DNA from: Ochotona curzoniae
Taxonomy: Eukaryota > Chordata > Mammalia > Lagomorpha > Ochotonidae
DNA: 64,000 bases
NCBI RefSeq assembly: GCF_017591425.1
Contig: NW_024466599.1
Span: 74,566,501 to 74,630,500, forward strand
Direction: 5' to 3'
Shown: positions 24,080 to 34,431 of the stretch, piece after piece
Numbering within the stretch: the first letter of the stretch is position 1
Layout of the letters: every line of letters begins with the position of its first letter
Notes under the pieces: model-generated
The model's database searches: none
What the model was told of the DNA's origin: nothing
What the model saw: only the letters and a program-made list of their open reading frames with translations
Program-made: the position numbers and the translations under genes

Positions 24080-24710
24080 AGTCTCTTACAAGGCCCAGGA
24101 TGAAAGAGGGGTGTCTCCCAGTGATGCCATGTGGAGTCGTCTCCAGCAGACCCCAGCACGGCTCTGCAACGCAACATGGTACACACCAGCAACGAACAGA
24201 TTAATTAAACGAAATGAAGGCCCGAGTAGCCAAAAGGAAAGAAGAAAGCTATTTAAACACCAAATTGTGTTTACTTTTGGCTTATTATTATTATAAAGAA
24301 GACGTGGCATTGAACACTCATGCATATCCTCGGAGATCGGAATCGGGAATTTTGAAAAAGACATTCACATAATTAAATGATTGAGCTGAACAAATAATGA
24401 CCCGAGTATCTTTCTAATCCTTAAAAGGGGATGTTTTTATATTCCACACTTCCCGAAACAATGTGGGTTTTCTTTATATCTTACCCTATACATAAATTAG
24501 TCATAAAGCGCTTAAATTATGCTTCATCTGCGTGTCTCACATCTCGCACTCCGATGGACGCTGCTGCTCTGAAATGCAACAACTGTCTTGAAAATACAAT
24601 TTTTGTATTCCTCTTGACTGATCCCTCAAAGCTGAATCCAACCCGGGTGTCAGTTACTCAACAGTTTCAATCCCGGAAGGTCAAAACGGCTTCTCTGTTT
24701 TGGGGTCAGT
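24080..24710. promoter_or_regulatory. Candidate conserved non-coding element
   Basis: Repeat-free AT-rich DNA with several CpGs and homeodomain-type words: 'gattaattaaac' near 24199-24210, 'cataattaaatgatt' near 24368-24382 and 'taaattagtcataaagcgct' near 24493-24512. It resembles vertebrate conserved non-coding elements in texture. No alignment could be run. Confidence 0.27.
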
Positions 24711-24859
24711 GAACATCTAGTTGCCATCGGTTGCTTCTTTCTTCCTTTCTTTTTTCTTCTCTGTCTTTGTTTTTTGTTTGTTTTCATCTTGAGTTCAGTT
24801 TCTAGCTAATGTGCCTATTTTCTTGCAAAGCTCATAATGGTTCATGTGGGTTGATGACG

Positions 24860-24950
24860 GAGCCAACCTCAAGCAAATGAACTAGCCACCTGTCCCTGCA
24901 TCTCCCAATCTGTGAAATGGAGACGATTTTGCAGGGTTGTTCTTGGGTGG
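24860..24950 (+). mobile_element. MIR SINE fragment
   Basis: 'ctgtccctgcatctcccaat' followed by 'ctgtgaaatggagacgattt' and 'gcagggttgttc' matches the central and 3' core of MIR ('ctcatctgtaaaatgggga'). MIR is an ancient tRNA-derived SINE common to mammals. Confidence 0.7.
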
Positions 24951-25097
24951 AAGGGCAGAGTGCATGGGAGCTGGCTGCCTCATCTCCCAGGGGTGTGAAC
25001 TATGGCCCTTCCTCACTTGGCCATGATTTTCCTCATATACTTACATGTAAATATATAATATCCTTGGTATAGACTGAGTCCTCATATGCCTTTTCCA

Positions 25098-25425
25098 TTT
25101 TTTTTTTAAGATCTGCTTATTTATTTGAAAGGCAGAGTTCTAGAGAGAGAGATCTTCAATCTGCTACCTTGCCCCACAGATGGCTACAATGGCCAATCCT
25201 GAGCCACACTGACGCTAGGGAGCAAAATCCAGGAGCTTCAGCCAGGTCTCCTGCGTAGATGCTGGGGTCCAAGACCCTGGGCCATTATCTGCTGGTTTCC
25301 CTGGCACGTGATCACGGAGCTAGATCAAAAATGGAGCAGCTGGGACTGCAGCCTGTGTCCATCTGCGATTCTAGTATCTCACGCAGGGTTTATTTAAGCC
25401 ACTGGACCATCACGTCAGCCTCCTC
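25098..25425 (-). mobile_element. CSINE, antisense
   Basis: Oligo-T, 'atctgcttatttatttgaaa', 'gctacaatggccaatcctga', 'atgctggggtccaagaccct', then 'ccactggaccatcacgtcag' at the head. It marks the right edge of the SINE-free island. Confidence 0.9.
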
Positions 25426-26031
25426 CCACCGGTAAGTTTATAAAATACATGAGTTTTAAAGAGTAGTTGAACTCATTATATTTGCAAGCCATAGGGAAAG
25501 AGCTTCCTAGGTGAACAGAATGGCAAATTCTTTTGTGGTAGGAATAAGTCTCTGCCAGCTTATCTCCTAAAAAGAAAAGAAAGCGAATCCAGATATTTCC
25601 ATGGGATCTATTATAAGAGAATGAGATTGGCCTCTAAGGCAAGTCAGTCCACCGCACGGCCCAGTGCACACACGGCTGGACACACTTAGACAAGTTACAG
25701 GCACTACCCCAGGACCAGTTCACACCACTGCTGCTGAGGGAGGAGTTCATGTGCCTCTGTAAGCACACTGTGCCAGCCACACAGGGCACCCTACTGTGGG
25801 AAGCGGAGGGAAGATACGCAACAGCCCACTCGCAGCCAGCACAGACTGAGGTAGTGCTCAAGTGGAACTATGAGTTAACCAGACCAGAGCATTGGGAGGG
25901 CCTGTGCTTTCCTCCACCTCCAACTCTGACTCCCTGTGAATGATGTATCTGCTGACATCCAGGCATGAGCTAAGGCACGGACCTCACTCTGTATGCAACT
26001 AGGTACTGTTGGTCCTCATCCAAACTGGATT
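25426..26031. other. Unassigned sequence
   Basis: No gene or repeat recognised. Short frames at 25634-25861 (minus) and 25749-25943 (plus) are mutually antisense and uninformative. Confidence 0.35.
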
Positions 26032-26341
26032 AAAAAAATGTTTATTCATTCTCACTTGAAAGGCAGATCTACAGAAAGAAGCGACAGAGACAAAGCCAGA
26101 TCTTCTATCCACTCGTTCACTGGGAGCTGAGCCAATCCAAGGCCAGGAGGCCAGAAACTTTCTCCGAATCTCCTATATGGGTGCAGGATCCCAAGGGCTT
26201 GGGCTATCCTCTACTGTATTCCCATGCCATAAGCAGAGAACTGAATCTGAAATGGAGCAGCTAGGACTAGAAACAGCACCTATATGGGATGCTGACTTTG
26301 TAGGCAGAGGATCAGCCTGTTGAGCCATCATGCTGGCCCCC
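26032..26341 (-). mobile_element. CSINE, antisense
   Basis: 'aaaaaatgtttattcattct', 'tatgggtgcaggatcccaag', 'tatatgggatgctgac' and 'gttgagccatcatgctggcc' mark a near-complete antisense copy. Confidence 0.9.
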
Positions 26342-26343
26342 CA

Positions 26344-27060
26344 TGTTGGCTTTCTAAATCACAGGATTGATGTATGCACCTGGAAGATTAGCACTCAGGA
26401 ATGTACCATATGCCCTGAAAAGGGGGTGTAGGAGATCACCCCTGAATCTCTGCCTGCTTAGCCCACGTGGGAGGTCTTAAGCACATGGCATGCTGTGTGC
26501 CCAGGAGAACCCCTGACCATAGTCTCAGCCAACCAAGACTTCAACCTGGTTTGTTCACTGGGCATGCAGTGAGAGCACTGGGCTGCACCCCGGTCTCTCT
26601 TCTCTGTCCTTGGATGAGCTGTGCTGGAACTTCCTTGGTGAGCAACTCTAACAAGTCAAGTATGATCCACAGCCTAACTGCCAGCCACACATGGTTAATA
26701 TGACCTAAGGCACAGCTTCTAGTTTATGTGCCAACTTATATGCTCAAGTGAGTCACAACGTACCCGAGGCACAGCTTCCAGCCCACTTGAGGAACATGAC
26801 CTGTAACTTGGTTGGAGAGTCCAGAGAGACGGACATGTCTTCTAGCCAGTTACAATGTCATTGCTGGGTGAGGGGAGTGTCGGGACGGCCCTTGCTTCTG
26901 CCTTCCTCTTTTCTTAGTCTATATAAGTTTGTACTCACTTTACGATCAACGGGCACATTCCATCAAGCTGTCCCAGGTGGTTGTGCAGCTGAAGAACACG
27001 GTGGCCTCACCCTTCGGTGGTCTTGGGCCCGCCAGCAGGAAATCACCCCAAAAACTAAAG
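26344..27060 (+). mobile_element. Possible solo LTR of an endogenous retroelement
   Basis: A TATA-like ctatataag (26919-26927) is followed by 'gtactcactttacgatcaac', which resembles an LTR R region with a decayed polyadenylation signal, and by a U5-like segment to about 27060. The upstream part has an imperfect 59-bp-spaced repeat of 'ggcacagcttc' (26709 and 26768), as in many U3 regions. Boundaries and family are unknown, and no internal retroviral genes are seen. It could instead be unique DNA. Confidence 0.4.
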
Positions 27061-27464
27061 AAGAGTTGACCTCAGGATTAAAAGTAGATGCACAGCTTAA
27101 AAGTTACCAATGCAGTTAAAATACTGTGGCATAAAATTAGTAGATAAAACAAGAATAAAAGGCAAATGGCACAACTTCTTAGGCCATTTATGACCCTCCT
27201 TCTGTATCACTTCAAAGAGGGTGTACTTGGTGCAGTACCGAATGATCACCCTGGAGTCTCTCAGCTGAAAAGCAGGAATTGCAGCCTTAACTGCTTGCCT
27301 GGATGATAACCTAAATTGATACATGTCCATCTCTTAGTAGAACAGTCAGCAGTTACCAAATTCTCAGTTTATACCAGCAGTCATTAAGAATCATGTTCAA
27401 CCAAGGAGCACCCCCTAACTATTATATAACTAGTATTACCAGATACAGATGGTTTTTTTCCTCT
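27061..27464. other. Unassigned sequence
   Basis: No gene or repeat recognised in this stretch of about 400 bp. Confidence 0.35.
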
Positions 27465-27836
27465 GTGTAGAACTGCTATTAACAATGCCGCCGACTGTGC
27501 GACTTTACAGAAGTTTGTTTTCTCACGGTTCTGCAGATTGCAAACGTGAGGTCAAGGTGTCAGGAGGCTTGTTGCCTTCCGAGGCCCCGCCCGTCGGCTT
27601 GCAGCTGCCTCCCTCTCCCTGCCGTCTGCAGGTGGTCCCTTCCCTGTGCGTGTCAGTGGCCTCTTCTCCTCTTACAGGGACACCACTCAGCTGGGGTTAG
27701 GACCCAACGACCTCATTTAACCCTCATTATCTCTTTAAAGACCCTGCTTCCAAATACACTCCCATTCTGAAGTCCTGAAGGTTAAGACTTTAATCTGTGA
27801 GTTTGGGGGACACGCAGTACAACCCATCACAGCCCC
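27465..27836 (-). mobile_element. MLT1-type MaLR LTR, antisense
   Basis: Reverse complement of an MLT1 LTR: 'ttttctcacggttctgcaga', 'gaggtcaaggtgtcaggagg', 'cgacctcatttaaccctcat', 'tatctctttaaagaccctgc' and 'gtttgggggacacgcagtac' occur in the expected order. Near full length, with no internal region attached. Confidence 0.88.
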
Positions 27837-27870
27837 CATATACCATTACTGGCCCCCATATACCATTACT
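27832..27870. repeat. 20-bp tandem duplication
   Basis: gcccccatataccattactg is present twice head to tail (27832-27851 and 27852-27870) at the end of the MLT1 LTR. It looks like simple slippage. Confidence 0.9.
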
Positions 27871-27959
27871 TTTACAAGCACAGCTCACCATAAGCACCTT
27901 AAAATATGGGGAGGTGTTATAGTTTAACAGACGAAGCTGCCACTTATCAGAGTACCTTA

Positions 27960-28206
27960 ACCCATCCCACTTCCTCTTTCCTACCCAGCTTCCTGCTCAG
28001 GCACGCTCTAAAAAGCAGCCTATGATGGCTCAAGACCTTGGGTCCATGACACCTAAATGTGATACCTGAATGCATTTCCTGGTCCCCGGCTTCCTCCTGG
28101 CTCTGCCCTATCTGTTGCAAACATTTTGAGAACGAACAAGAAGATAGATATCTCTCTTTCTCTCTGTCTCTCCATCTTTCAAATAAATAAACTTAAAAAA
28201 AATAAT
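27960..28206 (+). mobile_element. CSINE, sense, 5' part missing or diverged
   Basis: 'cagcttcctgctcaggcacg', 'gatggctcaagaccttgggt', then 'tctctctgtctctccatctt' and 'tcaaataaataaactta' are the body and tail of an older C-repeat subtype. The tRNA-like head is not recognisable. Confidence 0.75.
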
Positions 28207-28782
28207 AATAAAAAAAACCCAGAAGCTAAGGTTTGTAGCCATGGCTATAAGCATGAAAGAAAGTATGAGGAAGCAGGCTGTACTCAGACCAGGACACACT
28301 TGTCCTGAGATGAAGCACGTGGCCTCTGACCACTCCTTGGTGAAGAATGGGATCTTGCAGTTAGAAGAAAGTCAAAAATCAGGCCACGGTGGGGTCTACT
28401 CGAGAACTAGCATCACAGTAAGGTGTGATGTCTTTGCACACTCAACTCACAACGCCTTGAGAATATGAACCATCAGTAATCTGCTGGAACCTGGGTTCAT
28501 TCAAGCCAAGAAGGAAGCCAATGTGGGGCTTTGGGCTTTGATGAGCTTGGCTCACCACTTCATTTTGTGAGCTAGCAATCTGTAGCCACGAGGAGTGTTT
28601 GGCAAATATAGCTCTCCCGTGGGTGCGGTCCTTGGTGACTAATGAGTGCACCTGTCTCCTGTCTTCTGACTATCTCCGTTTAACATCCTATCCACTACTA
28701 CTACTACGTCTTGCTGTCATGGCTCTGTTGTCATTACTCTTGTGCAAAAAAGGATTAGATCAGTTATTTAAGTAGTTTCTAT
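28207..28782. other. Unassigned sequence
   Basis: No gene or repeat recognised. Short frames at 28241-28468 (plus) and 28442-28651 (minus) lack motifs. Confidence 0.35.
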
Positions 28783-29068
28783 TTTGTAGCAGGTCTATTG
28801 GACAGCAAGTTGAGCTGCTACCTGCAATGCTAGCATCCCATAAGGACACCAGTTCCAAGTCCCGGTTTCTGCTCTTCCAATCCAGCTCCCTGCTAATGCA
28901 TTTAGGAAGGCAGCGGAAAACGGTCCAACTTCTTGGGTCCCTGTTACCCATGTGCAAGACCTGGCTCCTGGTGCCAACCTGGCCTGATCCCAGCCATTGC
29001 AGCCGTTTGGAGGAATGGACCATTGGATGAATGATCTCTTTCTGTAACTCTTTCAAATAAGTCATGAA
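28783..29068 (+). mobile_element. CSINE, sense
   Basis: 'aagttgagctgctacctgca', 'catcccataaggacaccagt', 'atccagctccctgctaatgc' and 'cagccattgcagccgtttgg' give a complete but diverged copy. The tail is short. Confidence 0.88.
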
Positions 29069-29288
29069 TGTATAATAAACCAATTTGTATTTTAAATTTG
29101 TTAACTTAATAAATTTAGAAGCATACTGATGTTCCTTTCAAATGTTTCTCTTTGGGGGTAATTTTATACTCTAATTTAGGAATTTGATGAATATGTCAGC
29201 CCAGGAAGGCATTTGAACAGCAAGTAATTTCATTAGATATTGTTCACCACATTGCTTGAGCATGAAGCTTTCAAGGAAAATTAAAGTG

Positions 29289-29318
29289 AAAAAAAAAGAG
29301 AGAGAGAGAGAGAGAGAT
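29289..29318. repeat. (GA)n microsatellite
   Basis: An A run followed by about 11 GA units. Confidence 0.95.
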
Positions 29319-30369
29319 GGAGACAGGGGATTGGTTATTAACTCCACCTCAGGGTGACTTCTCTTCAGGGACAATTAAATAGCAGCTCTGGGCTGTTAAG
29401 TTTAGTGGCTTTCCTGGCAGGTGCCTAACTCTTCTTCAAGGACGGTCTCAGTTCAGATCAGCTTTGACTGGACGTGATGATCCCGAGGCTGCCTCTGCAA
29501 AGCCGAATTTTGTCTGAAACGGTAGATGTGACCACATCCCCATGCTCTGACCTTTCCTCTTTAAGAGACAAGTTTTGCATTACCAGGTAAATGCCTTTTC
29601 GGTGGAATTCGCATGGAACGCTGGGGCCATCCTGTGGTCAGTTTGGTTTAAGACAACCAACCGGCTGTTTCAGGAGCAACCCCGGGACGGAAAGCAGCAA
29701 ATTTCCCACATAAATCCTAGTTTGTTGTGCAAGACCAAAAAGGGGGGTGGGGGGAGTGGAATACGAATTCTTGCACAATGAAGAACCGAAACATCTCTTT
29801 TTGTGAGCACCTCAATTGTAACAGTGAATGTGGATGGAGCAAGTTCCAGCAGTGAGTAATTTTTGTTAATGGGCAGATAGCTCGTTGAAACAAACTGCAG
29901 CTTCATCCGAACAGGGAAGCATGCCACGTCGCCAGGCATGGCTCCTCCAGGGTACCTGACCCTTTCCATCTGCGACAGTGAGCTCGTTGTACCTTGGCTC
30001 CGCTTCCAGTCCTCGCAGGAGACAGCCTATTGCAAAGGAGTGCTCAGCATGGCTTAAAGGGGAAAGCAGTGGGTATTTTGGCAGTTTCACACCACAGATC
30101 ATGCACCAGTGACACTAAATTGAAGCCATTTAGTTGTAAATGTGATATCGCAGTTGACGGCTTCCTTGGCAGAGCGCTGAGCCTCCCACATTGAACAGAG
30201 GCAAAGACAAGGAACTCGGGGAGAAGAACCAGCCACCAGAGCAACGGACCACGGAGGCTCATAAAGCATTTGTCGGTCATTTAGCCTCCTAACTCAACTC
30301 AGCACGCAGGGTACCAGGAGCAAGCAACCCGCTTGGTGGAAGCAGCGGAGAGCAGGCAATGGAGTTTAT
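29319..30369. other. Repeat-poor unique sequence
   Basis: No interspersed repeat or exon recognised. The sequence has an even composition with several CpGs (for example 29880-30180) and may contain further conserved non-coding DNA. Frames of up to 99 codons carry no known motif. Confidence 0.4.
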
Positions 30370-30870
30370 GTTGTTCCCCTGTTTATTAAAAACGGATGGG
30401 AGCACTTGACAGAAAAATCAAACTTCTGGTCATGGCTCATTAATCCCCGTTGTATCTGTCAGGGGTGTGTGCTCGGTGTTCCAACAAGCCTCCGGAAGCG
30501 AGATCACCGCTGAGCTTTGCAGCTCGCCCTCGTTGGGATTGGAATGAGATGCCAATCATCTAGGATGAGAGACAGAACCCCAAGTTATTTTTAACCCACC
30601 TTCTTTAGCGGTCATTAAATATAGCTGAGTTGATTTAAGAGAAAAATGATTATGGCTAATAATTTTATGGCCCATATTTATCATGGAACTTCCTACAGGA
30701 GCAGCAGGGAAGAAAAGATGCAAATGGAATAAAGCCCAATACTGGGGCTCGTTTATGAATAGTATAGCTCTTGGAGACGGAGCTCTGGGGCGAGTTTTGC
30801 CAACCCTATTACAGGCCCATATGATCGCTGAAGTGTAGCTGCCTAAGAAATAACCTCTGGCCTTTCCAGC
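30370..30870. promoter_or_regulatory. Best candidate conserved enhancer-like element
   Basis: About 500 bp of repeat-free DNA, dense in known factor-type words: 'gcggtcattaaat' (30608-30620), 'gattatggctaataatttta' (30648-30667), 'ttttatggcc' (30663-30672, HOX-like) and a perfect POU octamer atgcaaat (30718-30725). It sits in a SINE-poor region flanked by unique DNA. These are visible words only; conservation and activity are inferred. Confidence 0.35.
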
Positions 30871-31184
30871 CAGATTTGGAGATCAGAGCGTGGTCAACCC
30901 AGACTGTTTACATCAACCCCCCAGACGGGATCAGCAGTGTTCCAACCCCTCTGTTGGGAACAACGATCATACATAAGAAAATGCACCTTTCAGAGTCACC
31001 CCCACTCCCAGAGCCTGCTGTATCCTCAGAGCAGAGGAAGATCACAGGGCAAGAAGAAACGCAGGCTTTCAGGACCACTCAAGGGCTGGAGCACTGAGGT
31101 CCACATTTCTGAACCCCCCCCGCCCCCGCCCAAAGGCCTCTCTTTTTCTGGAGAAGAGGTGTAAGGCACTAGTGTAGCAGACAC
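30871..31184. other. Unassigned sequence
   Basis: No gene or repeat recognised. It includes a C-rich run at 31114-31132. Confidence 0.35.
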
Positions 31185-31290
31185 CTCAGCGTTTCCCAAG
31201 GATTAAACGAGATAACGCATGGAAAGCTCTTGAACCCAACTCCCGGCTCAGAGGCACTCAGTAAAAGTTGTTCTTGAAATTGTAGTCAGA
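31185..31290 (+). mobile_element. MIR SINE 3' fragment
   Basis: 'aggattaaacgagataacgc', 'atggaaagctcttgaaccca' and 'gcactcagtaaaagttgttc' match the end of MIR ('ggattaaatgagttaatacatgtaaagcgctt', 'gtaagcgctcaataaatgtt') with heavy divergence. Confidence 0.7.
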
Positions 31291-31464
31291 AACAGCCTCT
31301 CCCTCCTCCTCATGCTGAAGGGCACTGTTGGCCCTAAGTTGTGCTCTCTGCACATGATATTGTCAAATTGTGCAGCAGAAACTGGTGGGGAAGGCAAGGG
31401 GAGAATAGAGAAGGGTCTTGCCAGGTCAACTATTCCACTTGTTAGAGCAATGACTTCACTAATA

Positions 31465-31718
31465 TTTTGTTTTTATGAGCGGAGGGAGAGATTATTCCTT
31501 CCTGCTGGCTCACTCCCGTGAGGTCCATGAGGGACAGGACTGAGCTGGATGAACACCAGGAGCCAGGAACTCAATGCAGTTTCCCATGTAGGGTGGAGGA
31601 GAGCCAACTACTTGAGCTGACACTGTTGCTCTTCAGGGCACACATTTGTAGGAAGCTAGAATTGGGAACCAGTGTCAAGAATTGAACCATGACACTCCAC
31701 TGCTGGAAATGGGTGTTC
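31465..31718 (-). mobile_element. CSINE, antisense, old
   Basis: 'ctgctggctcactcccgtga', 'caccaggagccaggaactca', 'cagtttcccatgtagggtgg' and 'gaattgaaccatgacactcc' are present in the right order but with many changes. It is the only CSINE recognised between 29.1 and 33.9 kb. Confidence 0.75.
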
Positions 31719-32279
31719 ACCTGGCCTTTCAGCCTCCCAAACTGACCCACATGCACCTCTTTTTTGGTACAATACTCAGCACCAAGTGTTGCGTAATAGT
31801 GACACCAAATGAACCGACGCCAGGAGTTTCCAAAGCTCCTGTGCAAAGTGTGCTTTTACGAAAAGTTACGCATGATCTCAAAATTTTGGGGCACCAGAAT
31901 AAATTGGTCTTTTAATTTCACTTTCCCGTGAACTTGCTGTAGCCCTCTTGAATTGTGAGAAACAGGAAGAGCTGGCAAAACGGGACAGAGTTCAGATGCA
32001 GAGGAAGTCCTCTTCTTGAGATCACTCTGGGAGACAGTCAGGTGCTGAGTGTAAGTGGTAGGACCACCCCCCAGAGGACATTCCAAGGGGAGAGACTGTC
32101 AGCAGGGAACCGAGGACAAGATACTGAGACACTAACACAGGAAAGACTATTAGGACACCTGCGGAGGCTCTGCTGGAATCTGCTCCATAAGGACGAGCAC
32201 AAATATTCAAGGACTGCTTTGCACAGAAAGCCTTAGCCTGCTCATCTCTGCACCAGTTCACTCCACCCCAAGAGGTGAA
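31719..32279. other. Unassigned sequence
   Basis: No repeat or gene recognised. Confidence 0.35.
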
Positions 32280-32560
32280 TCCAGATCTGGGAATCTAATT
32301 AATCATGTGGTTTTTATTTATGTTACACCCCAAACCTGTCTGCCCCTCCCTTTCTGCCTGGGCCAGGTCTTGCGAATCCCAGGACTGGGGGCAGCCGCGT
32401 CATAAAGGAACATCGCCACTGTGAGCCATATTTTCAATTTTTATTAGCATTTCTTATTTGCCCACAGCCTGATTTCTTTTAGGCCTGACATAATTTGCAT
32501 GATTGAGTTAATCCAAGTGTGAAATGCAGTAGGGACCCGATTCAATGGGTGGCAGGAAAG
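32280..32560. promoter_or_regulatory. Candidate conserved non-coding element
   Basis: Repeat-free, with an inverted POU octamer atttgcat (32493-32500) next to 'gattgagttaatcc' (32501-32514), plus 'tctaattaatcatgtgg' near 32294 and 'tttttattagcattt' near 32437. These suggest a regulatory module. Inference from motif clustering only. Confidence 0.27.
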
Positions 32561-33893
32561 GCAGCATTATGAGGACATAAAGGAGAGGGAGCAGGCTCGG
32601 CCCCCGCACCTGCAGGTGCACACAGCACAATGGGAGGCTCAAACTGATCCACAGGACAGGAGGATGCACCAAGAACGAGCTGTGTGCGCTCGACCCAGGA
32701 AATGCATTTTTCAAGACCCTTGTTCACAAACTGTTTCTTGGGACGGGTGCTACATCAGAGACGTATAAAATCCCACCCTTCAAATGGTGTCCAAATCTCT
32801 TTGCTTAACTTCTCCTGCACTCCTTGTAAAATGATAAATTCTCTCTCTCCTGCTTCCTCTGTCTGCATCCACCCAGCCATCACATACGATCTGTTTGCCA
32901 GCTATCATCTAATTCTTGTATTCGTACTTTCTATTTTAAAATTATTTCAGCTTTGTGGAAAGCAACACAGAGTTTCCGAATGCTAGTGTTATGATTTCCT
33001 GTAGTGCATTGGTCAACACTAGCAGTCCTGAATGAGTACAGCTGCACTGACCAGATTTCAGATTTTATTTCAATCTACCCAGTTGCCCTCTCAACTTCAC
33101 TTTATTTATGCCAAAGAAGACTTCTTACCACCCTTTCCTCGCGGAAACGGTGGAAAATGTCCTTTCCACTTTGCCATCGGATGACTTTGCTTGCTCTTTT
33201 GCGTCATAGCAAACTCCCCGCAAAGTCAGGCAAGTCCTCCAAGCCCTTATGTGTGCTGCTCATTCTTGCCAGAAACTCCGGGGAAGACAAGTTTCCCACT
33301 CAGCCACTCCCAGAGTGCTCAGAAGGCAGAGGAGCTGTGGAGCAGCTGTACATCGGCCAGCAATCTACAGATTCTGGCTGAGGGTGCCGGGCACACGCGG
33401 GCAGCATCTTTACAGCAAAGGCCTGGGAGGACAGACTGAGGATGCTCAGGGGGGTATCTGGATCTTACCCAGCAGAAGTTCTTCCTTTTAATAACTCTTT
33501 AAATAGTAAATAGATACACATGTATATGTGTGTATACAGCATCCCTGGTACACGCTTAGAAATGTTTCCAGATAATTTCACTGTTCCCTGATACAACTAC
33601 ATTCAGAATTTTTATGATAATGTTAGTAATATTATGCACAAGCTTATCTTAATTGAATCTGAATGTAAATAATATAGGCTGTATCATTCACTTTAGAGCC
33701 AGATTTTAGGAAAAAAGGACATTGTGTTGGCCAACTCGTTTTTAAATGCTAAGTGTCTCAAACTTAGAGACTGATTGCATATTCAGCACTCTGAAATAAC
33801 AATATATTACTCTGTCCTATGCATTAGAAAACCATTGTATGGACTGATGTGTAGAAACCCTTTTGTTTTTTACTTTTAAATTTTAAATATTTA
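32561..33893. other. Unassigned unique sequence
   Basis: No interspersed repeat or exon recognised. The longest frame (33004-33381, 125 codons) overlaps two others in different frames and shows no known domain. 33480-33890 is AT-rich. Confidence 0.4.
33878..33893. repeat. 16-bp target-site duplication, left copy
   Basis: aaattttaaatattta is repeated exactly at 34225-34240 and brackets the young CSINE. Confidence 0.95.
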
Positions 33894-34224
33894 GGGCCCG
33901 GCGCGGTGGCGCAAGTGGTTAAAGGTCCTCGCCTTGCACACCCGGGATCCCATATGGGTGCCGGTTCTAATCCTGGCAGCCCCGCTTCCCTTCCAGCTCC
34001 CTGCCTGTGGCCCGGGAAAGCAGTCGAGGACGGCCCAAAGCTTTGGGAACCTGTACCCGCGTGGGAGACCCGGAAGAGGCTCCTGGCTTCGGATCGGCAT
34101 AGCATCGGCCCGTTGCGCTCACTTGGGGAGTGAATCATCGGACGGAAGATCTTCCTCTCTGTCTCTCCTCTCTGTATATCCGCCTTTCCAATGAAAAAAT
34201 AATAAAAATAAATCTTTAAAAAAA
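33894..34224 (+). mobile_element. Young full-length CSINE, sense
   Basis: Starts 'gggcccggcgcggtggcgca'. It has an intact-looking pol III A box tggcgcaagtgg (33907-33918) and B box ggttctaatcc (33963-33973), a body with few changes, and an 'aataaaaataaatcttt' plus A tail. Exact 16-bp target-site duplications flank it. Low divergence marks it as recent. It was inserted at the A/T-rich end of an older antisense CSINE (34241-34405). Confidence 0.98.
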
Positions 34225-34240
34225 AAATTTTAAATATTTA
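34225..34240. repeat. 16-bp target-site duplication, right copy
   Basis: Exact copy of 33878-33893, following the A tail of the young CSINE. Confidence 0.95.
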
Positions 34241-34405
34241 TTTATTTATTTTTCCCATGCAGGTGCAGGATTCCAAGGCTTTGGGCTGTCCTCCACTGTT
34301 TTTCCAGGCAATTTAGCATGGAGCTGGGTTGGGGGTGGAGTATCCAAGACACAAACTGGTGCCCATATGAGATGCTGGTGCTGGCAGGCCATCATGCTGG
34401 CCTTG
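34241..34405 (-). mobile_element. Older CSINE, antisense, internally deleted
   Basis: 'tttatttatttttcccatgc' joins the tail complement directly to 'aggtgcaggattccaaggct'. The 'gatcttccat...ctggttcactcc' part is missing, indicating an internal deletion of over 100 bp. It ends at 'ggcaggccatcatgctggcc'. It hosts the young insertion at its tail. Confidence 0.85.
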
Positions 34406-34416
34406 AAATCTTGTTT

Positions 34417-34431
34417 CTAAAAAGCTTATTT
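34417..34431. repeat. 15-bp target-site duplication, left copy
   Basis: ctaaaaagcttattt is repeated exactly at 34754-34768. Confidence 0.95.

Noticed and set aside
29741..29758. Possible G-quadruplex (G6, T, G6)
   Set aside because: There are too few separate runs of three G to make a standard four-run motif.
33907..33973. tRNA gene suggested by clear A and B boxes
   Set aside because: The boxes belong to the glycine-tRNA-derived head of the CSINE. The 3' half of a tRNA and its acceptor stem are not present.
33906..34138. Open frames of up to 104 codons on both strands of the young CSINE
   Set aside because: The SINE is a non-coding pol III unit. The same frames recur at 34456-34716 and 58951-59279 because the element is repeated.
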